Shown one piece after another: positions 17,621 to 26,889 of a stretch of 64,000 nt of DNA; within the stretch, counting starts at the first letter, position 1, and every line of letters starts with the position of its first letter. The stretch is from Marinobacter sp. NP-4(2019). GTDB lineage: Bacteria; Pseudomonadota; Gammaproteobacteria; Pseudomonadales; Oleiphilaceae. Below the pieces are notes generated by a model. The model searched no databases, had not been told where the DNA came from, and worked only from the letters and a program-made list of their open reading frames with translations. The translations under genes and the position numbers were made by a program. The stretch lies in contig NZ_CP034142.1 in the NCBI RefSeq assembly GCF_003994855.1, forward strand, positions 868,001 through 932,000, written 5' to 3'.

Positions 17621-19726
17621 GTGGCACGCAAGACTCCTATCAAGCGTTACAGAAACATTGGTATTTGTGCGCACGTTGATGCGGGCAAAACCACAACCAC
17701 CGAGCGGGTCCTGTTCTACACAGGTATTTCCCACAAAATCGGTGAAGTTCATGATGGTGCGGCTACCATGGACTGGATGGAGCAGGAGCAGGAGCGTGGT
17801 ATTACCATTACCTCTGCTGCGACGACCTGTTTCTGGCAGGGCATGGACAAGCAGTATCCGGAGCACCGGATCAACATTATCGATACCCCGGGACACGTTG
17901 ACTTTACCATTGAGGTAGAGCGTTCACTGCGTGTGCTGGACGGTGCGGTTGTTGTGTTCTGTGGTTCTTCGGGTGTAGAGCCGCAGTCCGAAACCGTATG
18001 GCGTCAGGCCAACAAGTACGAAGTTCCCCGCATGGTGTTCGTCAACAAGATGGACCGTGCCGGTGCCAACTTCCTGCGCGTGGTTGACCAGATCAAGAAC
18101 CGTCTGGGTGCAACGCCTGTGCCCATTCAGTTGCCAATCGGTGCTGAAGACAACTTCGCGGGCATCGTGGACCTGATTCGTAACCAGGCCATCTACTGGA
18201 ACGAAGATGACGCGGGTGCGACCTATGACCAGCGTGATGTTCCTGCGGAAATGGTTGACGAAGTCGCCATGTATCGCGAGCAGATGATGGAAGCCGCGGC
18301 CGAGGCCAATGAAGAATTGATGGACAAGTACCTGGAAGAGGGTGAGTTGTCTGTTGAGGATATCAAGAAGGGGCTGCGTATTCGCACCCTGGCTAACGAA
18401 ATCGTTGTTGCTACCTGTGGTTCCGCGTTCAAGAACAAGGGTGTCCAGGCGGTACTGGATTCCGTTATCGAATTCCTGCCGGCACCGGATGAGGTTAAAG
18501 CCATCCGTGGTGAGGTTGACGAAGACGGTACTGAAGAGACCCGTCAGGCCGATGACGATGCGCCATTTGCCGCACTCGCGTTCAAGATTGCTACCGATCC
18601 GTTCGTGGGTACGCTGACCTTCTTCCGTGTCTACTCCGGTAAGCTGGAGTCCGGTAACGCCGTGTACAACTCGGTAAAGGGCAAGAAAGAGCGCGTCGGC
18701 CGTATGGTTCAGATGCACTCCAAGGATCGTCAGGAAATCAAGGAAGTGCTGGCGGGCGATATTGCCGCTGCGATCGGTCTGAAGAGTGTGACCACCGGTG
18801 ATACTCTGTGTGATGAGAATCACAAGATTATCCTCGAGCGCATGGAGTTTCCGGAGCCGGTTATCTCTGTTGCGGTTGAGCCGAAGTCCAAGGCTGACCA
18901 GGAGAAGATGGGTGTTGCGTTGGGTAAGCTGGCTCAGGAAGACCCGTCTTTCCGTGTGCGCACTGACGAAGAGTCCGGTCAGACCATCATTTCCGGTATG
19001 GGTGAGCTTCACCTGGACATCATCGTTGATCGTATGAAGCGTGAGTTCAAGGTGGAGGCAAACATCGGTAAGCCTCAGGTGGCCTATCGTGAGTGCATCC
19101 GCAAGCCGGTGGACGTGGAAGGCAAGTTTGTACGTCAGTCCGGTGGTCGTGGTCAGTACGGTCACGTCAAGCTGAAGCTGGAGCCGCTGCCTCTCGACGA
19201 GGAAGATGGTGATAACTTCATTTTCGTGAACGAGATTGTCGGTGGTGTGGTTCCCAAGGAATACATCCCGGCCGTTCAGCAGGGTATTGAAGAGCAGATG
19301 CAGAACGGCTGTCTGGCCGGTTATCCGCTGCTGCGCATCAAGGCGACCCTGTACGATGGCTCGTATCACGATGTTGACTCCAACGAGATGGCTTTCAAAG
19401 TCGCCGGCTCCATGGCGATGAAGAAAGGTGCTCTGGAAGCCAGTCCTGCGCTTCTTGAGCCGATCATGAAGGTTGAAGTCGTCAGCCCTGAGGAGTACAT
19501 GGGTGACGTCGTCGGTGATTTGAACCGTCGTCGTGGCCTGATTCAGGGTATGGATGAGGGCCCCTCGGGTAAAGTCATCCGTGCAGAAGTTCCGTTGTCG
19601 GAGATGTTCGGTTACGCCACCGACCTGCGCTCTGCAACGCAGGGTCGGGCGTCTTATGCGATGGAGTTCTCCCGTTATATGGAAGCTCCTTCGAACATTG
19701 CCGAAGCGATCATTAAAAAGGGTTGA
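17621..19726 (+). CDS. fusA: Elongation factor G
   Basis: A 701-residue translocation GTPase. The start is GTG at 17621, 18 bp after rpsG. G1 AHVDAGKTTTTER, the switch II segment DTPGHVDF and NKMDR are present, followed by the usual domains II-V (GQYGHVKLKLEP region in domain IV). It also acts in ribosome recycling with RRF. The 481-residue antisense frame is a shadow. Confidence 0.99.
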   Translation: MARKTPIKRYRNIGICAHVDAGKTTTTERVLFYTGISHKIGEVHDGAATMDWMEQEQERGITITSAATTCFWQGMDKQYPEHRINIIDTPGHVDFTIEVERSLRVLDGAVVVFCGSSGVEPQSETVWRQANKYEVPRMVFVNKMDRAGANFLRVVDQIKNRLGATPVPIQLPIGAEDNFAGIVDLIRNQAIYWNEDDAGATYDQRDVPAEMVDEVAMYREQMMEAAAEANEELMDKYLEEGELSVEDIKKGLRIRTLANEIVVATCGSAFKNKGVQAVLDSVIEFLPAPDEVKAIRGEVDEDGTEETRQADDDAPFAALAFKIATDPFVGTLTFFRVYSGKLESGNAVYNSVKGKKERVGRMVQMHSKDRQEIKEVLAGDIAAAIGLKSVTTGDTLCDENHKIILERMEFPEPVISVAVEPKSKADQEKMGVALGKLAQEDPSFRVRTDEESGQTIISGMGELHLDIIVDRMKREFKVEANIGKPQVAYRECIRKPVDVEGKFVRQSGGRGQYGHVKLKLEPLPLDEEDGDNFIFVNEIVGGVVPKEYIPAVQQGIEEQMQNGCLAGYPLLRIKATLYDGSYHDVDSNEMAFKVAGSMAMKKGALEASPALLEPIMKVEVVSPEEYMGDVVGDLNRRRGLIQGMDEGPSGKVIRAEVPLSEMFGYATDLRSATQGRASYAMEFSRYMEAPSNIAEAIIKKG

Positions 19727-19761
19727 TCCCCAGGACTTAAGAAACAGGAAGAGGTGTAACC

Positions 19762-20958
19762 GTGTCTAAAGAAAAATTTGAACGCAGTAAACCGCACTTG
19801 AACGTGGGCACCATTGGTCACGTTGACCATGGTAAGACCACTCTGACAGCTGCACTGACTCGTGTATGTCACGAAGTCTGGGGTACCGGTACTGCCAGTG
19901 CGTTCGACCAGATCGACAACGCACCGGAGGAGAAGGCGCGTGGTATCACCATCGCGACTTCGCACGTAGAGTACGATTCTCCGACTCGTCACTACGCACA
20001 CGTAGACTGCCCGGGCCACGCGGATTATGTGAAGAACATGATCACTGGTGCGGCGCAGATGGACGGCGCGATCCTGGTGTGTTCGGCAGCTGACGGCCCC
20101 ATGCCGCAGACTCGTGAGCACATCCTGCTGTCACGTCAGGTTGGTGTGCCTTACATCGTTGTGTTCCTGAACAAGGCCGACATGGTCGACGATGAAGAGC
20201 TGCTCGAGCTGGTTGAGATGGAAGTTCGTGATCTGCTGAGCCAGTACGACTTCCCGGGCGACGACACGCCGATCATTACCGGTTCCGCGCTGATGGCGCT
20301 GGAAGGTAAGGACGACAACGAGATGGGTACTACCGCGGTCAAGAAGCTGGTAGAGGCCCTGGACGACTACATCCCTGAGCCGGAGCGTGCGATCGATCAG
20401 CCGTTCCTGATGCCGATTGAGGACGTCTTCTCCATCTCCGGTCGTGGTACGGTTGTGACCGGTCGTGTTGAGCGTGGCATCATCAAGGTAGGTGATGAAG
20501 TGGAAATCATTGGTATCAAGGATACTGTGAAGACCACTTGTACCGGTGTTGAGATGTTCCGCAAGCTGTTGGACGAAGGTCGTGCCGGTGAGAACGTAGG
20601 TGTTCTGCTGCGTGGTACCAAGCGTGACGACGTTGAGCGTGGTCAGGTTCTGGCGGTTCCGGGTTCCATCACTCCGCACACCAAGTTCGAGTGCGAAGTG
20701 TACGTACTGTCCAAAGAGGAAGGTGGTCGTCATACGCCGTTCTTCAAGGGCTATCGTCCGCAGTTCTACTTCCGTACCACCGACGTAACCGGTTCTTGCG
20801 AACTGCCGGAAGGTGTGGAAATGGTAATGCCGGGTGACAACGTGAAGATGAGTGTTACCCTGATTGCTCCGATCGCCATGGAAGATGGTCTGCGCTTCGC
20901 GATCCGCGAAGGTGGCCGTACCGTTGGTGCCGGCGTAGTCTCCAAGATCATCGAGTAA
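19762..20958 (+). CDS. tuf: Elongation factor Tu, copy 2 (tufA position)
   Basis: A 398-residue EF-Tu with the same protein as the gene at 3145. It starts with GTG (copy 1 has ATG) 35 bp after fusA, preceded by GGAAGAGGTG as ribosome binding site, and ends TAA. The coding DNA between the start and stop codons appears identical to copy 1, while the flanks are unrelated. Last gene of the str operon; a strong terminator follows. Confidence 0.99.
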   Translation: MSKEKFERSKPHLNVGTIGHVDHGKTTLTAALTRVCHEVWGTGTASAFDQIDNAPEEKARGITIATSHVEYDSPTRHYAHVDCPGHADYVKNMITGAAQMDGAILVCSAADGPMPQTREHILLSRQVGVPYIVVFLNKADMVDDEELLELVEMEVRDLLSQYDFPGDDTPIITGSALMALEGKDDNEMGTTAVKKLVEALDDYIPEPERAIDQPFLMPIEDVFSISGRGTVVTGRVERGIIKVGDEVEIIGIKDTVKTTCTGVEMFRKLLDEGRAGENVGVLLRGTKRDDVERGQVLAVPGSITPHTKFECEVYVLSKEEGGRHTPFFKGYRPQFYFRTTDVTGSCELPEGVEMVMPGDNVKMSVTLIAPIAMEDGLRFAIREGGRTVGAGVVSKIIE

Positions 20959-20977
20959 TCCGTTCGATTGATCCAGG

Positions 20978-21007
20978 AAAAAGGGGCTGATGTATCAGCC
21001 CCTTTTT
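20978..21007 (+). terminator. Rho-independent terminator of the str operon
   Basis: A perfect 14-bp inverted repeat (AAAAAGGGGCTGAT / ATCAGCCCCTTTTT) with a GT loop and a T tract. It separates the str and S10 operons. Confidence 0.93.
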
Positions 21008-21055
21008 CTGTTTCAGCCGCGAATTGATGCCCGACCGGGTCAACCTGCATGGCAG

Positions 21056-21084
21056 TTGACACGGTTGGGTATTATGCATACAAT
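21056..21084 (+). promoter_or_regulatory. Sigma70 promoter of the S10 operon
   Basis: A consensus TTGACA (21056-21061), a 17-bp spacer and TACAAT (21079-21084) lie 62 bp upstream of rpsJ. The leader is only about 55 nt, much shorter than the E. coli S10 leader that mediates L4 attenuation, so L4 control of that kind is not obvious here. Confidence 0.85.
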
Positions 21085-21146
21085 GCGGCTCCTTTTTTTG
21101 AAGGTCGGCTAAACAAGTAGCTGCTACGAGTGGAGTTTGGTGCATC

Positions 21147-21458
21147 ATGCAAAGCCAAAAAATTCGAATCCGGTTGAAGGCGTTTGATTATCGCCTGATC
21201 GACCAGTCCACGCAGGAGATTGTCGATACCGCTAAGCGGACCGGCGCTCAGGTGCGTGGACCAATCCCTCTGCCGACGCGGAAGGAAAAGTACACAGTGC
21301 TGATTTCCCCGCACGTCAACAAAGACGCGCGCGATCAGTATGAAATTCGTACTCATAAGCGTTTGCTCGACATTGTTGAGCCGACGGAAAAGACAGTAGA
21401 TGCTTTGATGAAGCTGGACCTGGCAGCAGGTGTAGACGTTCAGATCAGCCTCGGCTAA
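21147..21458 (+). CDS. rpsJ: 30S ribosomal protein S10
   Basis: A 103-residue head protein, also NusE, which binds NusB and the NusG KOW domain in antitermination. The sequence [19 protein letters not shown] is typical. First gene of the S10 operon, behind a consensus promoter. Confidence 0.99.
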
Positions 21459-21531
21459 ACCTTCGGGTTAGTCTGTGTAACTGTCATAAGGCCATAGAGG
21501 GTGAGAGCCCCGTACACTTAAGAGGTGAAAC

Positions 21532-22170
21532 ATGGCAATTGGTGTTGTCGGTCGTAAGGCCGGTATGACCCGTATTTTTACGGAAGATGGGCAGGCGCTG
21601 CCCGTGACGGTAATTGAGGTTGAGCCCAACCGCATTACCCAGCTCAAAACTCTTGAAAACGATGGTTACCGCGCGGTACAGGTTACCGTTGGCACCCGTC
21701 GTTCCTCTCGTGTGACCAAGAGCGAAGCAGGCCACTATGCCAAAGCCGGTGTTGAAGCCGGTCGTGGTATGTGGGAGTTCCGTCTGGCTGATGGCGAAGG
21801 TGAAGACCTGGTAGCCGGCGGCGAGATCACGGCTTCTGTCTTCGAAGACGGTCAGGTTGTTGACGCCACAGGTCAGTCCAAGGGTAAAGGTTTCCAGGGC
21901 GGTGTTAAGCGCTGGAACTTCTCCATGCAGGACGCGACCCACGGTAACTCTCTGTCTCATCGTGCTCCGGGTTCCATCGGTCAGAACCAGACTCCGGGCA
22001 AGGTATTCAAGGGCAAGAAGATGGCGGGCCAGATGGGTAATGCGCAGGTGACTGTGCAGAACCTGAAGGTTGTCCGCGTCGACGCCGAGCGCAACCTGCT
22101 GCTGGTGAGTGGTGCCGTTCCAGGCGCGACTGGCGGTAACGTTGTCATCAAGCCTGCAGTTAAAGCCTGA
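21532..22170 (+). CDS. rplC: 50S ribosomal protein L3
   Basis: A 212-residue early-assembly protein near the peptidyl transferase centre. MAIGVVGRKAGMTRIF at the N-terminus and the internal-loop segment (HGNSLSHRAPGSIGQNQTPG) that reaches towards the active site are visible; its Gln is methylated by PrmB in relatives. It lies 11 bp upstream of rplD. Confidence 0.99.
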   Translation: MAIGVVGRKAGMTRIFTEDGQALPVTVIEVEPNRITQLKTLENDGYRAVQVTVGTRRSSRVTKSEAGHYAKAGVEAGRGMWEFRLADGEGEDLVAGGEITASVFEDGQVVDATGQSKGKGFQGGVKRWNFSMQDATHGNSLSHRAPGSIGQNQTPGKVFKGKKMAGQMGNAQVTVQNLKVVRVDAERNLLLVSGAVPGATGGNVVIKPAVKA

Positions 22171-22181
22171 GGAGCGGTGCG

Positions 22182-22787
22182 ATGGAATTGACTATTACAG
22201 GTAGCGGCAAGGGGATTTCGGTTTCCGACGCTGCATTCGCCAAAGATTTTAACGAGTCGCTGGTTCACCAGGTGGTTACTGCTTATATGGCAGCTAGCCG
22301 TCAGGGTACCAAGGCTCAGAAAACACGTTCAGAGGTCAGTGGCGGTGGTAAGAAGCCCTGGCGTCAGAAGGGCACTGGTCGTGCCCGTGCAGGTACAATC
22401 CGTAGCCCGATCTGGCGCTCCGGTGGTGTGACTTTTGCTGCCAAGCCTCGCGACTTCGAGCAGAAGGTCAACCGTAAAATGTACCGCGCAGCGATGCGCT
22501 CCATTTTTTCCGAGCTGGTTCGCCAGGAACGCCTGGTCGTGGTTGACGATATGAATGTTGACACCCCCAAGACCAAGGCTTTCAACGCCAAGCTGAAGGA
22601 CATCGGTGTGAATAACGCCCTAATTCTGTCTGACAATGTTGAGCAGAATCTGCACCTGGCCTCCCGTAACATTCCGCACGTCGACGTGCGTGACGTTGCT
22701 GGTCTGGACCCGGTTAGCTTGGTTGCCTTCGAGAAAGTCGTTGTGACTGTTCCCGCTCTGAAGAAGATCGAGGAGATGCTGGGATGA
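22182..22787 (+). CDS. rplD: 50S ribosomal protein L4
   Basis: A 201-residue protein whose extended loop lines the exit tunnel (KKPWRQKGTGRARAGTIRSP). In E. coli L4 represses the S10 operon. It overlaps rplW by 4 bp (ATGA), which indicates translational coupling. Confidence 0.99.
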   Translation: MELTITGSGKGISVSDAAFAKDFNESLVHQVVTAYMAASRQGTKAQKTRSEVSGGGKKPWRQKGTGRARAGTIRSPIWRSGGVTFAAKPRDFEQKVNRKMYRAAMRSIFSELVRQERLVVVDDMNVDTPKTKAFNAKLKDIGVNNALILSDNVEQNLHLASRNIPHVDVRDVAGLDPVSLVAFEKVVVTVPALKKIEEMLG

Positions 22788-23077
22788 ATCAGGAACGTAT
22801 TTACAAGGTTCTTCTGGGACCGCACGTATCAGAGAAAGCGTCTCTGGTGGCGGAGAGCAATCAGGTTGTGTTTCGTGTAGCACCTGATGCCACCAAGCCC
22901 GAGATCAAGAAAGCCGTTGAGCAGCTGTTCAACGTCACCGTCGAAGGTGTTCAGGTTCTGAACCGTAAGGGTAAGCTCAAGCGTACCATCCGCGGTTTCG
23001 GCAAGCGTAATGATCTGCGCAAGGCTTATGTAAAGCTTGCGGAAGGTCAGGACATCGATTTTCTGGATGTGGAATAA
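22784..23077 (+). CDS. rplW: 50S ribosomal protein L23
   Basis: A 97-residue protein at the tunnel exit, docking site for trigger factor and SRP. MNQERIYKVLLGPHVSEKAS and the KRTIRGFGKRNDLRKAYV segment are typical. Start overlaps the rplD stop. Confidence 0.99.
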   Translation: MNQERIYKVLLGPHVSEKASLVAESNQVVFRVAPDATKPEIKKAVEQLFNVTVEGVQVLNRKGKLKRTIRGFGKRNDLRKAYVKLAEGQDIDFLDVE

Positions 23078-23094
23078 GGTAAAGGGGTCGTAAT

Positions 23095-23922
23095 ATGCCG
23101 ATCGTCAAAACCAAACCAACATCTGCCGGCCGCCGTCACGTTGTAAAGCTCTACAACCCTGATCTGCACAAGGGGCGCCCTTACGAGCCGTTGGTAGAAA
23201 CTAAGAGTAAGTCGGGTGGTCGTAACCATTTTGGTCGCATCACTACCCGTCACGTTGGTGGTGGCCACAAGCAGCACTACCGCGTCATTGACTTCAAGCG
23301 GACCAAAGATGGTATTCCGGCGACTATTGAGCGCCTGGAATACGATCCGAACCGCTCTGCGCACATTGCGCTCCTGAAGTACGCCGATGGCGAGCGTCGT
23401 TACATTATCGCTCCCAAAGGTATGCAGATTGGAGATCCTGTGCGTTCCGGTATCGACGCGCCGATTAAGGTGGGTAGCACGCTTCCGCTCCGGAATATTC
23501 CGGTCGGTTCTGTGATCCACTGCGTCGAACTCAAGCCTGGCAAAGGTGCCCAGCTGGCTCGCTCCGCGGGCGCATCCGTACAGCTGGTAGCGCGTGAAGG
23601 TGCATATGCCACCATCCGCCTGCGCTCAGGTGAAATGCGTAAGGTGCTTGTTGACTGTCGCGCAACGTTGGGTGAAGTGTCCAACAGCGAGCACAGCCTC
23701 AAGCAGCTTGGTAAAGCGGGTGCATCACGTTGGCGCGGTAAACGTCCAACAGTACGTGGTGTTGCTATGAACCCAGTTGACCACCCACATGGTGGTGGTG
23801 AAGGGCGTACCTCTGGCGGGCGCCACCCTGTTACTCCTTGGGGTGTTCCGACCAAAGGGCATAAGACTCGTAAGAACAAGCGTACTGACAAGATGATAGT
23901 ACGTCGTCGTTCGGCCAAGTAA
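23095..23922 (+). CDS. rplB: 50S ribosomal protein L2
   Basis: A 275-residue primary rRNA-binding protein needed for subunit association and peptidyl transferase activity. The highly conserved C-terminal loop with the key His (VDHPHGGGEGRTSGGRHP) is intact. It starts with MPIVKTKPTSAGRRHVV and has typical length. Confidence 0.99.
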   Translation: MPIVKTKPTSAGRRHVVKLYNPDLHKGRPYEPLVETKSKSGGRNHFGRITTRHVGGGHKQHYRVIDFKRTKDGIPATIERLEYDPNRSAHIALLKYADGERRYIIAPKGMQIGDPVRSGIDAPIKVGSTLPLRNIPVGSVIHCVELKPGKGAQLARSAGASVQLVAREGAYATIRLRSGEMRKVLVDCRATLGEVSNSEHSLKQLGKAGASRWRGKRPTVRGVAMNPVDHPHGGGEGRTSGGRHPVTPWGVPTKGHKTRKNKRTDKMIVRRRSAK

Positions 23923-23945
23923 ACGACTACATAGAGGTAATTGCT

Positions 23946-24221
23946 GTGCCACGTTCTTTGAAGAAAGGTCCTTTTATAGACCTGCATCTGTTGAAGAAGG
24001 TCGAGGCAGCTCTGGAAGCTAACGACAAGCGGCCGATCAAAACCTGGTCCCGCCGGTCAACAGTTTTTCCGGAGATGGTAGGCCTGACCATTGCAGTCCA
24101 CAACGGCAAGCAGCACGTGCCGGTTTATGTCACCGAAGATATGGTTGGACATAAGCTGGGTGAGTTCGCGGCAACGCGTACTTATCGTGGTCATGCGGCC
24201 GACAAGAAAGCTAAACGCTGA
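23946..24221 (+). CDS. rpsS: 30S ribosomal protein S19
   Basis: A 91-residue head protein that contacts S13 and the A-site tRNA. It starts with GTG at 23946 (MPRSLKKGPFIDLHLL), preceded by GAGGTAA. Confidence 0.99.
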   Translation: MPRSLKKGPFIDLHLLKKVEAALEANDKRPIKTWSRRSTVFPEMVGLTIAVHNGKQHVPVYVTEDMVGHKLGEFAATRTYRGHAADKKAKR

Positions 24222-24237
24222 TTGTGAGGTAATAGAA

Positions 24238-24570
24238 ATGGAAGTAGCAGCCAAGTACAAGGGCGCTCGCCTCTCAGCTCAGAAAGCACGTCTTGTCGCT
24301 GACCAAGTACGCGGCAAGGCTGTTGAGGACGCCCTGAACATTCTGACTTTCAGCCCTAAAAAGGCGGCAGTCGTGCTCAAGAAAGCGCTTGAGTCCGCTA
24401 TCGCCAATGCTGAGCACAACGAAGGTCTGGACGTAGATGATCTGCGGGTTTCCACCGTCATGGTGGATGAGGGTCCGACGCTCAAGCGAATCAAAGCTCG
24501 AGCCAAGGGGCGCGCTGACCGGATTTTCAAGCGCACCTGCCATATCACCGTCAAGGTCGCCGACAAGTAG
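24238..24570 (+). CDS. rplV: 50S ribosomal protein L22
   Basis: A 110-residue exit-tunnel protein. It starts at the ATG of MEVAAKYKGARLSAQKARLV with GAGGT upstream; an upstream open stretch overlaps rpsS and is not L22. The beta-hairpin that reaches into the tunnel (TLKRIKARAKGRADRIFKRT) looks wild type at the macrolide-resistance region. Confidence 0.98.
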   Translation: MEVAAKYKGARLSAQKARLVADQVRGKAVEDALNILTFSPKKAAVVLKKALESAIANAEHNEGLDVDDLRVSTVMVDEGPTLKRIKARAKGRADRIFKRTCHITVKVADK

Positions 24571-24581
24571 GAGATGCTCAG

Positions 24582-25265
24582 ATGGGTCATAAAGTAAATC
24601 CAACCGGCATTCGCCTGGGTGTGATCAAAGAGCACAACTCAGTGTGGTATGCCGAAAAGCAGGAATATGCGAACAACCTGTTGAACGATATTCAGGTTCG
24701 TGAATTCCTGGACAAGCGCCTGGTGAAGGCGTCTGTCAGCAAGATTGTGATCGAGCGCCCTGCTCAGAACGCCCGTATCACGATCCATACAGCCCGTCCC
24801 GGTATTGTTATCGGTAAGAAGGGTGAAGATGTTGATCGTCTACGTCGTGAAGTTAGCGACATGATGGGTGTGCCCGTGCACATCAACATCGAAGAAGTCC
24901 GCAAGCCGGACCTGGATGCCCGCCTGGTAGCACAAAATGTTGCCGGCCAGCTGGAGCGTCGTGTGATGTTCCGTCGCGCCATGAAGCGCGCGGTACAGAA
25001 CGCTATGCGTCAGGGCGCGAAGGGTATCAAGATCCAGGTAGGCGGACGTCTCGGGGGTGCTGAAATCGCGCGTTCCGAGTGGTATCGCGAAGGTCGTGTA
25101 CCTCTGCACACTCTGCGTGCAGATATTGATTACGCAACCTACGAAGCGCATACCACTTACGGCGTAATCGGCGTCAAGGTATGGATCTTCAAAGGTGAGA
25201 TTCTTGGTGGTATGGAGCAGGTCCGTGCTGACAAGAAAGCCTCTGGGAAGAAAGGTTCTAAGTAA
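24582..25265 (+). CDS. rpsC: 30S ribosomal protein S3
   Basis: A 227-residue protein at the mRNA entry tunnel. It has an N-terminal KH domain (GIVIGKKGEDVDRLR) and the C-terminal S3 domain (GRLGGAEIARSEWYREGRVPL). The Arg/Lys that form the mRNA helicase site with S4 and S5 lie in this region. It starts MGHKVNPTGIRLG. Confidence 0.99.
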   Translation: MGHKVNPTGIRLGVIKEHNSVWYAEKQEYANNLLNDIQVREFLDKRLVKASVSKIVIERPAQNARITIHTARPGIVIGKKGEDVDRLRREVSDMMGVPVHINIEEVRKPDLDARLVAQNVAGQLERRVMFRRAMKRAVQNAMRQGAKGIKIQVGGRLGGAEIARSEWYREGRVPLHTLRADIDYATYEAHTTYGVIGVKVWIFKGEILGGMEQVRADKKASGKKGSK

Positions 25266-25277
25266 AGGGGCACTCTT

Positions 25278-25691
25278 ATGCTGCAACCAAAACGCACCAA
25301 ATTTCGCAAGGTAATGAAAGGCCGTAACACCGGTCTCGCTCACCGCGCTAACAAGGTGAGCTTCGGTGAATACGGATTGAAGGCGACCACTCGTGGGCGT
25401 ATAACTGCGCGCCAGATTGAGGCAGCGCGTCGTACCATGACTCGCCGCATCAAGCGGGGCGGTAAGATCTGGATCCGGGTTTTCCCGGACAAGCCGATCT
25501 CCAGTAAGCCGCTTGAAGTTCGGATGGGTAAAGGTAAGGGTTCTGTCGAGTATTGGGTGGCTGAAATTCAGCCTGGCCGGATGCTGTATGAGATGGAAGG
25601 TGTTTCCGAGGAAATCGCTCGTGATGCGTTCACTCTTGCTGCGGCTAAATTGCCGGTACAGACCACCTTTGTAACGAGGACGGTGATGTGA
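25278..25691 (+). CDS. rplP: 50S ribosomal protein L16
   Basis: A 137-residue protein near the A-site tRNA elbow (MLQPKRTKFRKVMKGRN; GKGSVEYWVAEI). It contains the Arg region that is hydroxylated in E. coli. The stop TGA shares its last base with the rpmC ATG. Confidence 0.99.
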   Translation: MLQPKRTKFRKVMKGRNTGLAHRANKVSFGEYGLKATTRGRITARQIEAARRTMTRRIKRGGKIWIRVFPDKPISSKPLEVRMGKGKGSVEYWVAEIQPGRMLYEMEGVSEEIARDAFTLAAAKLPVQTTFVTRTVM

Positions 25692-25882
25692 TGAAAGCAA
25701 CAGAGCTGCGTGAAAAGTCAGTCGAGGAGCTGAACAACGAGCTGATCGACCTCCTGAAGGAGCAGTTCAACCTGCGCATGCGTAAGGCGACAGGTCAGCT
25801 GAATCAGTCTCACCTTCTCGGCAATGTGAAGCGCGATATTGCTCGCGTGAAAACAGTATTGAATGAAAAGGCAGGACAGTGA
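25691..25882 (+). CDS. rpmC: 50S ribosomal protein L29
   Basis: A 63-residue two-helix protein at the exit tunnel, equal in length to E. coli L29. It begins MKATELREKSVEELNNEL. The frame also has a GTG one codon earlier (25688), but the ATG at 25691 gives the conserved N-terminus and a TGATG overlap with rplP. Confidence 0.97.
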   Translation: MKATELREKSVEELNNELIDLLKEQFNLRMRKATGQLNQSHLLGNVKRDIARVKTVLNEKAGQ

Positions 25883-25883
25883 C

Positions 25884-26150
25884 ATGACCGAAGCTACCCA
25901 AACTGCCAGAACTCTGAGCGGCAAGGTCGTGAGCAACAAGATGGAGAAGTCCATCGTGGTCCTGGTGGAGCGCCAGGTGAAACACCCGCTGTACGGTAAG
26001 TACATGAAGCGCTCGACCAAGATTCACGCTCACGATGAGAGCAATCAGTGCAATGTCGGTGACACTGTGACCATTCAGGAAACCCGTCCGGTCTCCAAGA
26101 CCAAGAGCTGGGCCCTGGTGGAAGTCACCGAACGTGCATCCAAGGTGTAA
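25884..26150 (+). CDS. rpsQ: 30S ribosomal protein S17
   Basis: An 88-residue OB-fold protein that binds 16S rRNA early in assembly. It starts at the ATG of MTEATQTARTLSGKVVSNK one base after rpmC; the earlier in-frame ATG lies inside rpmC. HPLYGKYMKRSTKIHAHDE is the family signature. Last gene of the classic S10 block. Confidence 0.98.
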   Translation: MTEATQTARTLSGKVVSNKMEKSIVVLVERQVKHPLYGKYMKRSTKIHAHDESNQCNVGDTVTIQETRPVSKTKSWALVEVTERASKV

Positions 26151-26168
26151 CTCGCCCGGAGAACAACC

Positions 26169-26537
26169 ATGATTCAGACTCAAACAATGCTTGAAGTCGC
26201 GGATAACAGCGGTGCGCGTCAGGTGATGTGCATTAAGGTCCTGGGCGGTTCACACAGGCGTTATGCTAGCGTAGGGGATGTCATCAAGGTGACCGTCAAG
26301 GAAGCCATCCCCCGCGGTAAAGTGAAGAAAGGCCAGGTCCTGAAAGCTGTCGTTGTACGTACCCGCAAGGGTGTACGTCGTCCCGACGGGTCGCTTATCC
26401 GCTTTGACGGAAACGCGGCAGTACTTCTGAACAATCAGGACGCACCGATTGGTACCCGTATCTTCGGACCGGTTACCCGTGAACTGCGTAATGAGAAGTT
26501 CATGAAAATTATCTCACTGGCACCCGAAGTACTTTAA
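26169..26537 (+). CDS. rplN: 50S ribosomal protein L14
   Basis: A 122-residue beta-barrel protein at the subunit interface, also the target of the silencing factor RsfS. MIQTQTMLEVADNSGARQVMCIKVLGGS is canonical. It starts the spc block, 18 bp after rpsQ with no terminator, so S10 and spc probably form one transcript. Confidence 0.99.
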   Translation: MIQTQTMLEVADNSGARQVMCIKVLGGSHRRYASVGDVIKVTVKEAIPRGKVKKGQVLKAVVVRTRKGVRRPDGSLIRFDGNAAVLLNNQDAPIGTRIFGPVTRELRNEKFMKIISLAPEVL

Positions 26538-26553
26538 GGACCAGAGGCCGGTT

Positions 26554-26874
26554 ATGAAAAAGATCAAACGAGATGACGAAGTAATCGTCACCACGGGGAA
26601 AGATAAAGGCAAACGTGGTAAAGTCCTGAAGGTTCAGGACGATGGCCGGGTAATTGTTTCTGGCATCAACATGATGAAGAAGCATACCAAGCCGAACCCG
26701 ATGCTGGGCACCCCAGGTGGCATCGTCGAAAAAGAAGCACCTATCCAGGCTTCCAACGTGGCTATTTTTAATCCGCAGACCGGCAAAGCCGATCGCGTAG
26801 GCTTCCAGATCAAGGAAGACGGCGCCAAAGTGCGGATCTTCAAGTCCACGAACGAAGCTGTCGATAACCAGTAA
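26554..26874 (+). CDS. rplX: 50S ribosomal protein L24
   Basis: A 106-residue assembly initiator protein with an N-terminal KOW motif (IKRDDEVIVTTGKDKGKRGKV). Confidence 0.99.
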   Translation: MKKIKRDDEVIVTTGKDKGKRGKVLKVQDDGRVIVSGINMMKKHTKPNPMLGTPGGIVEKEAPIQASNVAIFNPQTGKADRVGFQIKEDGAKVRIFKSTNEAVDNQ

Positions 26875-26889
26875 GCGGTGGTGGTTACG

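Noticed and set aside
17924..19369. 481-codon antisense open frame inside fusA
   Set aside because: Same kind of shadow, no ribosome binding site and no recognisable motif.
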